A stretch of 6,713 nt of DNA from Patescibacteria group bacterium (GTDB lineage Bacteria; Patescibacteriota; Minisyncoccia; Phycocordibacterales; XYD1-FULL-46-19). Where the stretch lies: contig JAUPVZ010000057.1 of the NCBI GenBank assembly GCA_030916795.1, forward strand, positions 1 through 6,713. The letters are read 5' to 3'. Under the pieces are notes generated by a model that saw only the letters and a program-made list of their open reading frames with translations, did not search any database and was not told where the DNA came from. Shown one piece after another: positions 1 through 5,185 of the stretch. The position numbers were made by a program, and so were the translations under genes. Position 1 is the first letter of the stretch, and the number at the start of each line of letters is the position of its first letter.

Positions 1-1
1 A

Positions 2-217
2 CTTTTTGTCACGGCTGACCACGGCAATGCTGAAGTGAATGTGGACAAGGAAACTGGCGAGAGGCACACCGCACACACCATAAACCCAGTACCGGCGATT
101 GTGACGGATAAGAGCTTGGCGGTAAAAGAGGGAACGCTGGCCGATATTGCCCCCACAATTTTGGCCCTACTTGCCTTGCCTCAGCCGGAGAGTATGACTG
201 GGAAAAAATTAATTTAA
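2..217 (+). CDS. gpmI: 2,3-bisphosphoglycerate-independent phosphoglycerate mutase, C-terminal fragment
   Basis: The last 71 codons of a gene that begins before the window. The enzyme interconverts 3- and 2-phosphoglycerate in cytoplasmic glycolysis, using two metal ions (usually Mn) and a serine phospho-intermediate. The fragment carries the conserved TADHGNAE motif (visible residues 4-11), whose Asp-His pair binds metal in this alkaline-phosphatase-fold family, and an HTAHT motif (residues 22-26) whose second His is a further metal ligand. It ends with the family-typical DIAPT stretch and MTGKKLI tail, so the C-terminus is complete (stop TAA). The catalytic Ser and most of the metal site lie outside the window. 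The gap to the next gene is 42 bases and holds a promoter-like box but no clear hairpin terminator. Confidence 0.95.
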   Translation, partial: LFVTADHGNAEVNVDKETGERHTAHTINPVPAIVTDKSLAVKEGTLADIAPTILALLALPQPESMTGKKLI

Positions 218-243
218 ATATAGCTTTTAGGCCCACTCCGGGG

Positions 244-249
244 TACAAT
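244..249 (+). promoter_or_regulatory. Candidate -10 box (TACAAT) for the thioredoxin-like/rsmE pair
   Basis: TACAAT lies 10 bases before the first ATG of the next gene and is preceded by GGG. No convincing -35 hexamer occurs at the expected distance. If used, transcription would start only a few bases before the ATG, giving a near-leaderless mRNA. The same TACAAT hexamer recurs before the SIMPL gene. Confidence 0.5.
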
Positions 250-259
250 TTCTTGGATT

Positions 260-823
260 ATGATGATGTCGTCCCAAAAAAGAGGGTTTTCGGTAATATT
301 GCTAATTGCGATTATGGCTTTGGTGCTGGTATGCAGCAGTATTATTTTTTTGGATTGGAAATATGCCAAAGTAGAACAAGTTATAAACTTATCAAAGCCA
401 GTTGTCCCAAAAAATACATCGTTAGCTCGCCAAGACCTAACCGATTTTATTGTGATAGATATGGCTAGTACAACCGCTTCGAGTACATCACAATTGGTAA
501 AAAGGACCCATGGCGTTTACCAAGATTACGACCCGGCTATGCTGCCGACCCCGGCGGGCACCAATGCTCTATTTTTCTTTTTTGCCGGTTGGGATGAGTT
601 GTCGCGAGATTTAGATATGAGTATTACTACTTATACGGACCGTTTGCCAGCAAGGATTGTTTTACTAAAAACTGATTTTGAAAAAAGAGAGGGCCTCAAG
701 ACAAAATATGGGGTAACAAATATAAATACTTTTGTTTTAACTGATCGTAGTGGTAAATTGATTAAAAAATGGTCAAATAGTAAAACAATCGAAGACATTA
801 TTAGTGAATTGGATACTTTATAA
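260..823 (+). CDS. Membrane-anchored thioredoxin-like protein lacking the CXXC active site
   Basis: A 187-residue protein. Residues 1-9 are short and basic, and residues 10-31 form one hydrophobic helix (signal anchor), so the rest should lie outside the membrane. Residues 33-85 are a low-complexity Ser/Thr-rich linker. Residues 86-187 look like a thioredoxin fold: a GVYQDYDP lead-in, a FFFFAGW strand, a helix, a VLLKTDF strand, then KYGVTNINTFVLTD and GKLIKKW. The start matches small thioredoxin-like domains whose active site reads roughly FFHAPWCPTCR. Here the matching stretch reads FFFAGWDELSR, so Asp112 and Ser115 sit where the two redox cysteines belong. The position usually held by cis-Pro is Asn156. 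The only Cys (residue 25) is in the anchor. Dithiol oxidoreductase activity is therefore not expected; a binding or structural role is an inference. Three consecutive ATGs (260, 263, 266) leave the exact start open. rsmE follows after 6 bases, so the two are probably cotranscribed. Confidence 0.75.
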   Translation: MMMSSQKRGFSVILLIAIMALVLVCSSIIFLDWKYAKVEQVINLSKPVVPKNTSLARQDLTDFIVIDMASTTASSTSQLVKRTHGVYQDYDPAMLPTPAGTNALFFFFAGWDELSRDLDMSITTYTDRLPARIVLLKTDFEKREGLKTKYGVTNINTFVLTDRSGKLIKKWSNSKTIEDIISELDTL

Positions 824-829
824 AATACT

Positions 830-1534
830 ATGCGGCGGCATCGATTTATTGGTAATTTTGATTTTAGTTCTAGCCAGATAAAAATCTCTAATCCGGAGAT
901 GGTTTATCAGTGGCGACGAGTTTTACGTCTTACCCCCGCCGACGAGGTGATCTTGGTTGACCAAAATAGTTTGCAAGAAGCGGTGGCTAAAATAATTTCT
1001 TTTTTACCGGACAGTGTAGTGGTAGAAATTGTATCAACTAAACATCTGGATACGGAAAGTGACAAGCAAATCAATTTATATTGTGCCGTTTTGAAAAAAG
1101 AAAATTTTGAATTGGTTGTTCAAAAAGCCACCGAATGTGGTGTAACTAAAATTATACCTCTAATAACCGAACGGACAGTTAAGCAAAATATAAAACTAGA
1201 ACGTTTACAAAAGATTGCCACAGAGGCTTGTGAACAATCGGGGCGGGGACAGGTGCCGATAATCGAGGAGGTGCAAAATTTTAATTTACTCGATATGCCT
1301 GGTGATAGCCATAGTGTATATTTTTTCAGTACCGAAGCCGAAGCGGGTTCCGCTACTTTTCCTGAAGATTTAAATGAAATAAATATTTTTATTGGGCCAG
1401 AGGGGGGTTGGACCGAGCAAGAAATTGCCCAGGCCAAAGCCAAAAAATGGCATATTGTATCTCTGGGTTCTAGGATATTGCGGGCAGAAACAGCGGCGAT
1501 AGTAGCTACTTATTTGGCCGGCACTAGTGCTTAG
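830..1534 (+). CDS. rsmE: 16S rRNA (uracil-1498-N3)-methyltransferase RsmE
   Basis: A 234-residue protein, close to the usual 240-250. It methylates N3 of U1498 in 16S rRNA of the 30S subunit using S-adenosylmethionine and belongs to the SPOUT (trefoil-knot) superfamily. The N-terminal part (residues 1-70, opening RRHRFIG) matches the PUA-like RNA-binding domain. The C-terminal part has the family signatures in order: QKATECGV (98-105), EACEQSGR (132-139), IGPEGGWTEQE (188-198) and LGSRILRAETA (212-222). The last two form the knot that binds the cofactor. All key motifs are intact. It lies 6 bases after the thioredoxin-like gene. Its TAG stop overlaps the TAA stop of the convergent repeat-protein gene by four bases. 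Confidence 0.95.
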   Translation: MRRHRFIGNFDFSSSQIKISNPEMVYQWRRVLRLTPADEVILVDQNSLQEAVAKIISFLPDSVVVEIVSTKHLDTESDKQINLYCAVLKKENFELVVQKATECGVTKIIPLITERTVKQNIKLERLQKIATEACEQSGRGQVPIIEEVQNFNLLDMPGDSHSVYFFSTEAEAGSATFPEDLNEINIFIGPEGGWTEQEIAQAKAKKWHIVSLGSRILRAETAAIVATYLAGTSA

Positions 1535-2118
1535 CGTCTTTTCTTGAGCTCGCTGATCAAATCGGGGATTTGCCCAGATAGGCCGGTGGCGTCGCCTTCG
1601 ACGGCGGTAGCATTGCCACTCAAGTTTGAAATATTGCCACGCAGATTGGTGACATTGCCGACTAAATTACTAACATTACCGATCAGGTTGGTAACATTGC
1701 CTGAAATATTGGTAACATTGCCAACTAGGTTTGAGACATTGCCGATCAGGTCGGTGGTGGTGCCACTAATATGAGAACAGGTGCCACGAATATTGGAAAC
1801 ATCGCCTTTTAATTGGGTGACTTTGCCGACAATACCAGAAACATCTCCGGAAATGTTGGAGACATCACCAAAAATATTGGAGACATCACCACGGATATTG
1901 GAGACATCACCAATGAGGGCTGACACGTCGCCAAATACGCCACTAATATCACCCTTTATTTTTGACGTATCACCAATGATGCGATGCAAATCAACATCAC
2001 CGTAGATTTGGGATATATCTCCCTTTAGATCTGAAAAGTCTCCCCAAATCGCATCATGCAAGCCACGTACCCGAGTAGTATTTTTTTTGGCTTTAATATT
2101 CTGTTTGAGAAAAGACAT
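1531..2118 (-). CDS. Heptapeptide-repeat (Gly-Asp/Asn-Val-Ser/Thr) protein, probable beta-solenoid
   Basis: A 195-residue protein of unknown function, almost all tandem seven-residue repeats. Residues 1-17 are basic with no signal peptide or membrane helix, residues 18-187 hold about 24 units, and residues 188-195 form a basic tail ending in KKRR. The unit is x-G-[D/N]-[V/I]-[S/T]-x-[I/L]. One unit (YGDVDLHRI) carries two extra residues. Units in the N-terminal half mostly have Asp at position 3 (GDVSNI); those in the C-terminal half mostly have Asn (GNVTNL). Regular Gly, beta-branched and small polar residues suggest a stacked beta-solenoid. The hydrophobic spacing is also 3-4, as in a coiled coil, but a Gly in every heptad argues against that. 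I recall similar GDVSGL-type repeats in hypothetical bacterial and phage proteins but cannot name a family. It is probably cytoplasmic. The ATG at 2118 lies about 20 bases after a TATAAT box. Function is not inferable. Confidence 0.85.
   Translation of the reverse strand: MSFLKQNIKAKKNTTRVRGLHDAIWGDFSDLKGDISQIYGDVDLHRIIGDTSKIKGDISGVFGDVSALIGDVSNIRGDVSNIFGDVSNISGDVSGIVGKVTQLKGDVSNIRGTCSHISGTTTDLIGNVSNLVGNVTNISGNVTNLIGNVSNLVGNVTNLRGNISNLSGNATAVEGDATGLSGQIPDLISELKKRR
1558..2067 (-). repeat. In-frame 21-bp tandem repeat array (about 24 units)
   Basis: This DNA encodes the heptapeptide repeats. On the plus strand GACATCACC recurs at 1861, 1882 and 1903, exactly 21 bases apart, and related units fill the array. 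A higher-order 63-base (21-residue) duplication appears in the Asn-type block: IGNVSNLVGNVTNIS is followed 21 residues later by IGNVSNLVGNVTNLR. Units differ at many third codon positions, so most of the expansion is old and the protein pattern appears to be selected. The best-matching units are those near 1850-1915. Confidence 0.9.
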
Positions 2119-2138
2119 AGTAAATATTTATTACTAGA

Positions 2139-2147
2139 ATTATAACA
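2139..2147 (-). promoter_or_regulatory. Extended -10 promoter for the repeat-protein gene
   Basis: On the minus strand the sequence reads TGT then TATAAT, a full extended -10 element, 20 bases before the ATG at 2118. The predicted transcript would have a leader of roughly 14 bases with no Shine-Dalgarno motif. No good -35 hexamer is visible, which is common for extended -10 promoters. Confidence 0.6.
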
Positions 2148-2171
2148 AGAATATTAAAGTTAGCTATAAAC

Positions 2172-2224
2172 TAATGTAAACAAATACCCCGACCGCTGCG
2201 CGGTCGGGGTATTTGTTTACATTA
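2172..2224. terminator. Perfect 25-bp inverted repeat, probable bidirectional intrinsic terminator
   Basis: The arms 2172-2196 and 2200-2224 are exact reverse complements around a 3-base TGC loop. The core is CCCCGACCGC / GCGGTCGGGG; the outer part is AT-rich, so either strand's transcript has a GC-rich hairpin followed by a U-rich stretch (ATTTGTTTAC). The minus-strand acidic ORF ends inside the outer arm, so termination of that transcript is the likeliest role. It also separates that ORF from the promoter of the repeat-protein gene. Confidence 0.8.
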
Positions 2225-2333
2225 CTTCTCCTTCGGCTTCTTCCTCAACCTCGTCTTCAGTTTCAGTCTCTTCTTCTTCACCCTCAACTTCTTCTTCCTC
2301 ACCTTCGGGTTTCAAAATCTGGTCGTCGTCCAT
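2217..2333 (-). CDS. Small, extremely acidic 38-residue protein
   Basis: An ATG-to-TAA ORF of 38 codons. The protein starts MDDDQILKPEG and continues as a Glu-rich tail: 18 Glu and 4 Asp against one Lys, net charge about -21. It has no membrane segment or Cys and is probably disordered. Support for a real gene: a TTGTGC-N17-TAGAAT promoter-like sequence upstream on the same strand, an ATG start, a stop placed inside a strong terminator hairpin, and isolation from neighbouring ORFs. There is no Shine-Dalgarno motif, but neighbouring genes lack one too. The first eight or so residues are more complex than the tail and could be a short binding motif. I do not recognise the family. It could be a nucleic-acid-mimicking or chaperone-like acidic tail peptide, but that is speculation; a non-coding RNA from the same locus is an alternative. 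Confidence 0.6.
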   Translation of the reverse strand: MDDDQILKPEGEEEEVEGEEEETETEDEVEEEAEGEVM

Positions 2334-2357
2334 TTTATTTATTTTTTAGGGTAGGCG

Positions 2358-2380
2358 GTAGGGTTGCCCCCAACGGCTAC
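2358..2380 (-). promoter_or_regulatory. Possible hairpin in the leader of the acidic mini-ORF
   Basis: GTAG (2358-2361) pairs with CTAC (2377-2380) and GTTG (2363-2366) with CAAC (2371-2374), around a four-base loop that is GGGG on the transcribed strand, with a small unpaired bulge between the two stems. It would lie within the roughly 58-base leader predicted between the promoter near 2398 and the ATG at 2333. The sequence that follows is A-rich rather than U-rich, so it is not a terminator. The stems are short and the call is weak. Confidence 0.3.
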
Positions 2381-2397
2381 GGCTAATAATGTTTGTT

Positions 2398-2426
2398 ATT
2401 CTAACAGAGACTAGAGGGAAGCACAA
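2398..2426 (-). promoter_or_regulatory. Promoter candidate for the acidic mini-ORF
   Basis: On the minus strand TTGTGC (2426-2421) is followed after exactly 17 bases by TAGAAT (2403-2398). Transcription would start near 2391, just after the PH-domain gene ends at 2435 and about 58 bases before the mini-ORF. Readthrough from the PH-domain operon remains possible because no terminator is visible between the two. Confidence 0.5.
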
Positions 2427-2434
2427 TAGAAAAA

Positions 2435-2983
2435 CTAATAGGTGCCATCGGTCGGTTTATGGTGTTGAAAAATTGCCTTATTTTTCTCGCACTCCGCCAT
2501 AATAATGTCTTTGGCTACATAGGGGTTGGCGGCATTTCGCAGCTCAAAAGTTTTTTGTTCCCCAGCTGTTTCGAGGCGGAGATGGCCATAATCAAAGATG
2601 GTCGAAAAGATGCCTGGTGTCTCTATACCGATGTTTTGGATTCTCTCTAGACGAAAGCTAGCCACTTCGCGGTGGAAAATACCTTTTTGATCAATATCGA
2701 TGATTTTGCGGTCGGTCACTATTAAAACGTCTAAATAGTAGTCGGTCCACGCTACAAAAAAGTAAATCCAGACCAATAGGAGCCAAACTAGATAAATGAA
2801 CATACCTAGGGCGATGACATTTTCAGGGAGGGCCAGTTGCCAAAATTTAATCAAGCTATAAATAGCAATTGGTGGAAATGCTACTAAAAAAATTACGGCG
2901 ATGAGCTCTAAAGAAAAGAATATCCAATGGTGTCGGACTTCGGCCAGCACTCTTTCTCCGGGCTCAAGCGCATGCAATTTCAT
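2435..2983 (-). CDS. PH (bPH2-type) domain membrane protein
   Basis: A 182-residue protein. A short N-terminal segment (LEPGERVLAEVRHHW) is followed by two membrane helices (about 19-45 and 56-79) and then a bacterial PH-like domain (about 80-165). The start of that domain, WTDYYLDVLIVTDRKIIDI, followed by a REVASFRLERIQNI strand and DYGHLRLETAG, is the recognisable pattern of bacterial PH membrane proteins (YdbS-like), which are common in CPR genomes. The domain should face the cytoplasm beside the membrane; the molecular role of this family is poorly known and no catalytic residues are expected. The gene lies four bases after the small membrane-protein gene upstream, and the two are likely one transcript. 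No Shine-Dalgarno motif precedes the ATG. Confidence 0.85.
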   Translation of the reverse strand: MKLHALEPGERVLAEVRHHWIFFSLELIAVIFLVAFPPIAIYSLIKFWQLALPENVIALGMFIYLVWLLLVWIYFFVAWTDYYLDVLIVTDRKIIDIDQKGIFHREVASFRLERIQNIGIETPGIFSTIFDYGHLRLETAGEQKTFELRNAANPYVAKDIIMAECEKNKAIFQHHKPTDGTY

Positions 2984-2987
2984 AATA

Positions 2988-3215
2988 CTAAGTAATAAAA
3001 TTGATAATAACTGCCAAACTAAAAATGATTATAGCGAGGACAGTAAAATATAGACCACTGGCTATCTTTACGTATTTATTTTGGGTGGAAAAGTGATACC
3101 AATGAAAAAGTAAAATAGCGCTCATCACTATGGTGTAGATAAAAACTAGAATAAAAACAATCCACAAATGAATAGGTTTAATAAAAGATATAATAGAGAG
3201 TAGCTGATCAAACAT
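2988..3215 (-). CDS. Small two-helix membrane protein
   Basis: A 75-residue hypothetical protein starting MFDQLLSIIS. Two hydrophobic helices (about 16-38 and 52-72) are joined by a short polar loop (HFSTQNKYVK), and there is no extra domain. An in-frame TTG at 3233 would give 81 residues, but it lies upstream of and runs into the TATAAT promoter box, so the ATG at 3215 is the better start. Its stop is four bases from the start of the PH-domain gene, so the two products may act together in the membrane. Function is unknown. Confidence 0.75.
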   Translation of the reverse strand: MFDQLLSIISFIKPIHLWIVFILVFIYTIVMSAILLFHWYHFSTQNKYVKIASGLYFTVLAIIIFSLAVIINFIT

Positions 3216-3221
3216 AAATAA

Positions 3222-3230
3222 ATTATAACA
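3222..3230 (-). promoter_or_regulatory. Extended -10 promoter directly abutting the ATG at 3215
   Basis: On the minus strand the sequence reads TGT-TATAAT followed by six bases (TTATTT) and then ATG. A start site seven bases after the -10 box would fall on the A of the ATG, predicting a leaderless mRNA for the small membrane protein and the PH-domain gene. No good -35 element is seen. Confidence 0.65.
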
Positions 3231-3241
3231 CAAGATTAATT

Positions 3242-3269
3242 TTGTGGCATTTTGGCTTAAGGGTATAAT
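3242..3269 (+). promoter_or_regulatory. Promoter of the envelope operon
   Basis: TTGTGG (3242-3247), a 16-base spacer and a perfect TATAAT (3264-3269) lie 30 bases before the ATG at 3300. With the divergent promoter at 3222-3230 it forms a compact divergent control region of about 85 bases. No clear operator palindrome is visible between them. Confidence 0.6.
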
Positions 3270-3299
3270 AAAACCAATATATCTATTCTGGATCGATTT

Positions 3300-3743
3300 A
3301 TGATCAAACAGATTAAAAACACAAACAAAATATTAGTAATCTTGGTTGGGGTGCTGATTTTTTTAGCGATTATAGCGCTTAAAAATATTACCGCCCCTGA
3401 AGCTAATTCTAATAAAGATGTTGTTTTTTTGCGGTCGGTCTATGAGGACTCGGGACGGTGGTATTTGGTGGCCGATGTCACCGAAGCAAAAAACTGTCTC
3501 GATAATGAATGCCCAAATTTAGAGACAAACTATTTATCCGCCGACCTGGTAACCTACGTATTACCTCGGCGATTTAATTATTCAGAATTTGAAGGTCAAA
3601 ACAAAAAGAATAGTCGCCTGACCCCGTCGCGGCTTAAAAATATTCTAGACACCAGGCCCGAGTTACAATCGACCCCATTTGTGATGACTTCAAGCGATAA
3701 TATTGTTTTAGGGGTTGAAGAGGTATTTGATCCATCGTTCTAA
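3300..3743 (+). CDS. Unknown membrane-anchored extracytoplasmic protein with a C-x4-C pair
   Basis: A 147-residue protein I do not recognise. Residues 1-10 are basic, residues 11-27 form a single hydrophobic anchor, and the remaining 120 residues are soluble and predicted outside the membrane. The soluble part begins with a strand-rich segment (VVFLRSVYEDSGRWYLVADV) followed by ENCL-like AKNCLDNECPNL with Cys66 and Cys71, likely able to form a small disulfide loop. A Lys/Arg-rich helix-forming stretch (about 100-118) precedes the C-terminus. It is the first gene of a four-gene operon, 6 bases before the CAP-domain gene. RWYLVADV followed by a polar loop suggests a compact beta domain, but no function can be assigned. 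Confidence 0.8.
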   Translation: MIKQIKNTNKILVILVGVLIFLAIIALKNITAPEANSNKDVVFLRSVYEDSGRWYLVADVTEAKNCLDNECPNLETNYLSADLVTYVLPRRFNYSEFEGQNKKNSRLTPSRLKNILDTRPELQSTPFVMTSSDNIVLGVEEVFDPSF

Positions 3744-3749
3744 AAATTT

Positions 3750-4676
3750 ATGAAAAAATATTTATACCAGACATTAATTTTGATTGGGATTTGTGGAGGG
3801 GTTTTGTTTGTAGTTGGGCTATGGGCCTATGATGAAGAAGTTGGGAAAAGTGAGATAATCAAGGCCGTTTTTGAATTTAATAAAAATGATGAAATTCCAG
3901 ATATTTTACCGCTTATTGAAGATAAGGTAGCGCCCCTGGAAAGTATGTTTAGCCGTATTATTAGCCCTAACCCACTTAACCAGATTGCTGGCGGAGGAGC
4001 CCTAAACTTTACCAGTGTGTTGACGACAGCGGAAATAATTGCGGAAACCAATGAAGAAAGAATCAAGGCCGATTTACCAGCCCTATCAGAATCTACAAAA
4101 TTGAATCTAGCCGCTAGAGACCGGGTAGATGACATGTTTAAGCGACAATATTTCTCTCATACTTCTCCGGATGGATCGGGGGTAGGAGAGGCGGTTTCCC
4201 AAAACAATTATTCTTATATTGTAGTGGGTGAAAATTTAGCAGCCGGTTATTTCAAAGATAACAATGCTTTGGTCAAAGCGTGGATGGATAGTCCTGGGCA
4301 TAAAGCCAATATCTTGGCTAGGCGATATTATGATATTGGAGCCGCGGCGCGAGAGGGAATGTTTAAGGGCGATCGAGTAAGATTGGCGGTGCAGATTTTT
4401 GGTGCACCGATTGACCTGTGTCCAACACCGAATGCTTACCTGAAGGATAAAATATATAACAATAAAAAGCGAATAGATGAACTAGAGCCCCAATTGGCAA
4501 AATTAAAGACCGAGCTTGATGGGCAAAAGGTTGGTTTAGATGGGGCACCAAAAAAGATTCGAGAATATAACAAACTCGCGGGTGAATTTAATAATCTAAT
4601 TACCACAACTCAAACCATGATAAAACAGTACAACAGCTCAGTGGTCGTATTTAATAGTTGTGCCCAAAATAAATAA
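3750..4676 (+). CDS. Secreted CAP-domain (SCP/PR-1-like) protein with C-terminal helical extension
   Basis: A 308-residue protein. Residues 5-25 are a signal anchor, and residues 30-90 a linker with LEDK-type acidic and then Gly/Asn-rich sequence. Residues 92-222 are a CAP domain: TNEERIKADLPAL, the FSHTSPDG motif with His137, GEN with Glu161 and WMDSPGHKANIL with His184. These are the cavity His and Glu residues conserved in the bacterial CAP (YkwD-like) family, all present here. The family is extracellular; its biochemical role in bacteria is mostly unknown. Residues 229-300 are a Lys/Glu-rich region with a helix, a Gly-containing break (about 258-266) and a second helix, probably a coiled-coil hairpin. 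Cys224 and Cys304 flank it, so a disulfide could close its base (inference). It is the second gene of the envelope operon, with a 6-base gap upstream and 5 downstream. Confidence 0.88.
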   Translation: MKKYLYQTLILIGICGGVLFVVGLWAYDEEVGKSEIIKAVFEFNKNDEIPDILPLIEDKVAPLESMFSRIISPNPLNQIAGGGALNFTSVLTTAEIIAETNEERIKADLPALSESTKLNLAARDRVDDMFKRQYFSHTSPDGSGVGEAVSQNNYSYIVVGENLAAGYFKDNNALVKAWMDSPGHKANILARRYYDIGAAAREGMFKGDRVRLAVQIFGAPIDLCPTPNAYLKDKIYNNKKRIDELEPQLAKLKTELDGQKVGLDGAPKKIREYNKLAGEFNNLITTTQTMIKQYNSSVVVFNSCAQNK

Positions 4677-4681
4677 ATATT

Positions 4682-5182
4682 ATGACTTTAGGAACACACG
4701 GGGCGGTAGGGGCGGCGATAGTGGGAAGCGCGGTTGTCCATCCGGCGATTGCCCTCCTTTTGGCGTTTTTTAGCCATTTTGTTTTAGATGCTTTGCCTCA
4801 TTATGACTACAAAATATTATCATTGGATAAGCTGGCTGAAAAAAACGGAGTTGTCAAAATGTTGGGAGGTAAATTGTTTTATTTTGATTTATTACGTATT
4901 GGTTTTGATGGGTTAGTGGGCCTAGTTTTAGCATGGTTTGTCTGGCAAGTGGCAGGCGCCGAGGTGGGCCTCTTGTGGGTTTTGTTGGGGGCTGTCTTGG
5001 GAATGTTACCGGATTTTCTACAATTTCTTTATGGCAAGATTGGGACCGGGCCCTTGGCAATTATCCAGTGGTTTCATAATCGTACTCACACTAAATATAA
5101 GTTGGCTGACAAATTTGAACTAGGGGTGATTAGCCAAGCGACCCTAATAATTTTTGTATTCATTGGGTTAGCGATGATCTAG
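4682..5182 (+). CDS. Integral membrane protein with SHxxxDxxPH motif, possible metal-dependent hydrolase
   Basis: A 166-residue protein with about four hydrophobic segments (about 7-30, 75-92, 95-116, 146-166). Conserved-looking polar residues sit at the membrane edges: His6 in THGAVG, the SHFVLDALPHYDY motif (His32, Asp36, His40), Asp111 in GMLPDF and His132/His136 in FHNRTH. The spaced His/Asp set resembles YdjM/DUF457-type membrane proteins annotated as metal-dependent hydrolases, and I have seen SHxxxDxxPH proteins in CPR genomes. Family membership is a memory-based judgement, and no activity is established. Its place immediately before uppP (3-base gap) hints at a role in membrane lipid or wall-carrier metabolism. 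Confidence 0.7.
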   Translation: MTLGTHGAVGAAIVGSAVVHPAIALLLAFFSHFVLDALPHYDYKILSLDKLAEKNGVVKMLGGKLFYFDLLRIGFDGLVGLVLAWFVWQVAGAEVGLLWVLLGAVLGMLPDFLQFLYGKIGTGPLAIIQWFHNRTHTKYKLADKFELGVISQATLIIFVFIGLAMI

Positions 5183-5185
5183 GGT

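Noticed and set aside
9..248. Minus-strand open frame over the gpmI end
   Set aside because: The opposite frame encodes conserved TADHGNAE and HTAHT motifs of phosphoglycerate mutase.
1544..2005. Plus-strand open frames across the repeat gene
   Set aside because: They are antisense reflections of the 21-bp repeat: any frame without stops in one unit stays open. The minus-strand frame has the ATG, promoter and regular Gly/Val pattern.
1558..2067. CRISPR array or minisatellite
   Set aside because: The 21-bp period is in frame with a conserved protein pattern and there are no unique spacers of CRISPR length.
2225..2330. CTTCTTC-rich tract as a simple-sequence repeat only
   Set aside because: The tract is explained by Glu codons of an ATG-to-stop frame on the minus strand; it is not a regular microsatellite.
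3231..3233. TTG as an upstream start for the small membrane protein (81 residues)
   Set aside because: The extra codons read through the TATAAT promoter box; the ATG at 3215 fits the promoter and the protein better.
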